Assembly (NCBI GenBank): GCA_947628715.1
Contig: CANRAW010000013.1
Span: forward strand, 1 to 33,266
Reading direction: 5' to 3'
Length of the DNA: 33,266 nt
DNA from: an uncultured Clostridia bacterium
GTDB taxonomy: Bacteria; Bacillota; Clostridia; TANB77; CAG-508
In this document: positions 32,856 through 33,266 of the stretch, piece after piece
Numbering within the stretch: the stretch's first letter is position 1
How the letters are laid out: every line of letters begins with the position of its first letter
Notes under the pieces: generated by a model
Seen by the model: only the letters and a program-made list of their open reading frames with translations
Told to the model about the DNA's origin: nothing
The model's database searches: none
Position numbers and translations under genes: made by a program

Positions 32856-33165
32856 ATATAAAATAAACATAACAGAGCCGTTTTATGAGGAACTGGATAG
32901 AATTTATTATTATATTTGTTTTTTCCTGAATTCTCCTAAAGCAGCTAAACGATTATTTAACAAAATAAAAGAAGAAATACTCACATTAGAATATTTCCCT
33001 GAACGATATAGCAGAATATGCGAAAATGAAAAAATTAAAAAACAAAATTATAGAAAATTACCAATTAACAATTATATCATTATTTATCAAGTTGATAACA
33101 AATTTCATAATGTTTTTATCTTACATATTTTTCATGGCAGTCAAAATTATTTTAGTAAATTATAA
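32848..33165 (+). CDS. RelE/ParE-family toxin
   Basis: 105 aa. Pattern of the RelE/ParE superfamily: ITEPFYEELDRIYYYI, SPKAAKRLFNKIKEEILTLEYFPERYSR near residues 30-56, then YRKLPINNYIIIYQVDNKFHNVFILHIFHGSQNY, closest to ParE. Overlaps the Phd-type antitoxin gene by 8 bp, a usual sign of coupled translation. CGA is used as an arginine codon here (AAACGATTA, residues KRL); no CGG. Confidence 0.87.
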   Translation: MNKYKINITEPFYEELDRIYYYICFFLNSPKAAKRLFNKIKEEILTLEYFPERYSRICENEKIKKQNYRKLPINNYIIIYQVDNKFHNVFILHIFHGSQNYFSKL

Positions 33166-33266
33166 ATTTTAATTCTTATAAAACTTACCTAAAAAATAAA
33201 AAAATTAAAAAATTCTATTTTATTTTATACTATTTTGTGGTAAAATAATGTCGAAAGAAAAAATTT

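Noticed and set aside
1..33266. tRNA, rRNA or CRISPR features
   Set aside because: No cloverleaf with a TTCGA-type arm, no rRNA core motifs and no regularly spaced direct repeats were found on reading both strands.

Overview
This is an AT-rich window (roughly 30% GC by eye) with strong GGAGG-type ribosome binding sites and housekeeping gene order typical of Bacillota. The class Clostridia-like character (short type IV prepilin-like proteins, DUF1540, Mn-dependent pyrophosphatase) suggests an uncultured gut Clostridia relative. That placement is inference. No tRNA, rRNA, CRISPR array or insertion sequence was found.

Layout. 1-1877: end of a large repetitive protein with two GC-rich hypervariable C-type-lectin-like segments that look like diversity-generating retroelement targets. 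2103-6230: SRP/ribosome operon ylxM-ffh-rpsP-khpA-rimM-trmD-rplS. 6260-8754: OmpR-type two-component system. 8781-8966: first copy of a structured ~185-bp repeat. 9104-12232: a prepilin-like peptide and uvrA. 12284-16207: an Asn-rich micro-protein (minus strand), a small membrane protein, an L,D-transpeptidase and a valyl-tRNA synthetase. 16327-20561: CaCA exchanger, putative metal exporter, trmL, ruvA, rarA. 20565-21940: small proteins and a RelB/YafQ toxin-antitoxin pair. 22034-23322 (minus): infC-rpmI-rplT with an attenuator-like leader. 23423-25913: remA-rpoZ-gmk and a prepilin-like protein with a formylglycine-generating-enzyme-like domain. 26087-28822: murL-murD2, an alternative D-glutamate route for peptidoglycan. 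28834-29016: second copy of the structured repeat, inverted. 29136-32142: deoD-ppaC-pgi. 32188-33165: a DUF1540 protein and a second toxin-antitoxin pair. 33166-33266 is A/T-rich with no feature I can support.

Main discovery. Nine recognisable genes (ylxM, ffh, rimM, trmD, a histidine kinase, uvrA, a TIGR04086-like membrane protein, a yafQ toxin and murL) are interrupted by +1 frameshifts at eleven places. Every one sits exactly at an in-frame CGG codon: skipping the C and reading the next three bases as glycine (GGA or GGT) restores the conserved protein to its normal end. Reading by eye, I found no in-frame CGG anywhere else in the called genes, although CGG is common out of frame and CGT, CGC, CGA, AGA and AGG are used for arginine. 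The simplest reading is that in this organism CGG is not an arginine codon but a systematic +1 frameshift signal (or CGGN is read as a four-base glycine codon). Two such sites lie in trmD, whose product makes the m1G37 tRNA modification known to suppress +1 frameshifting.
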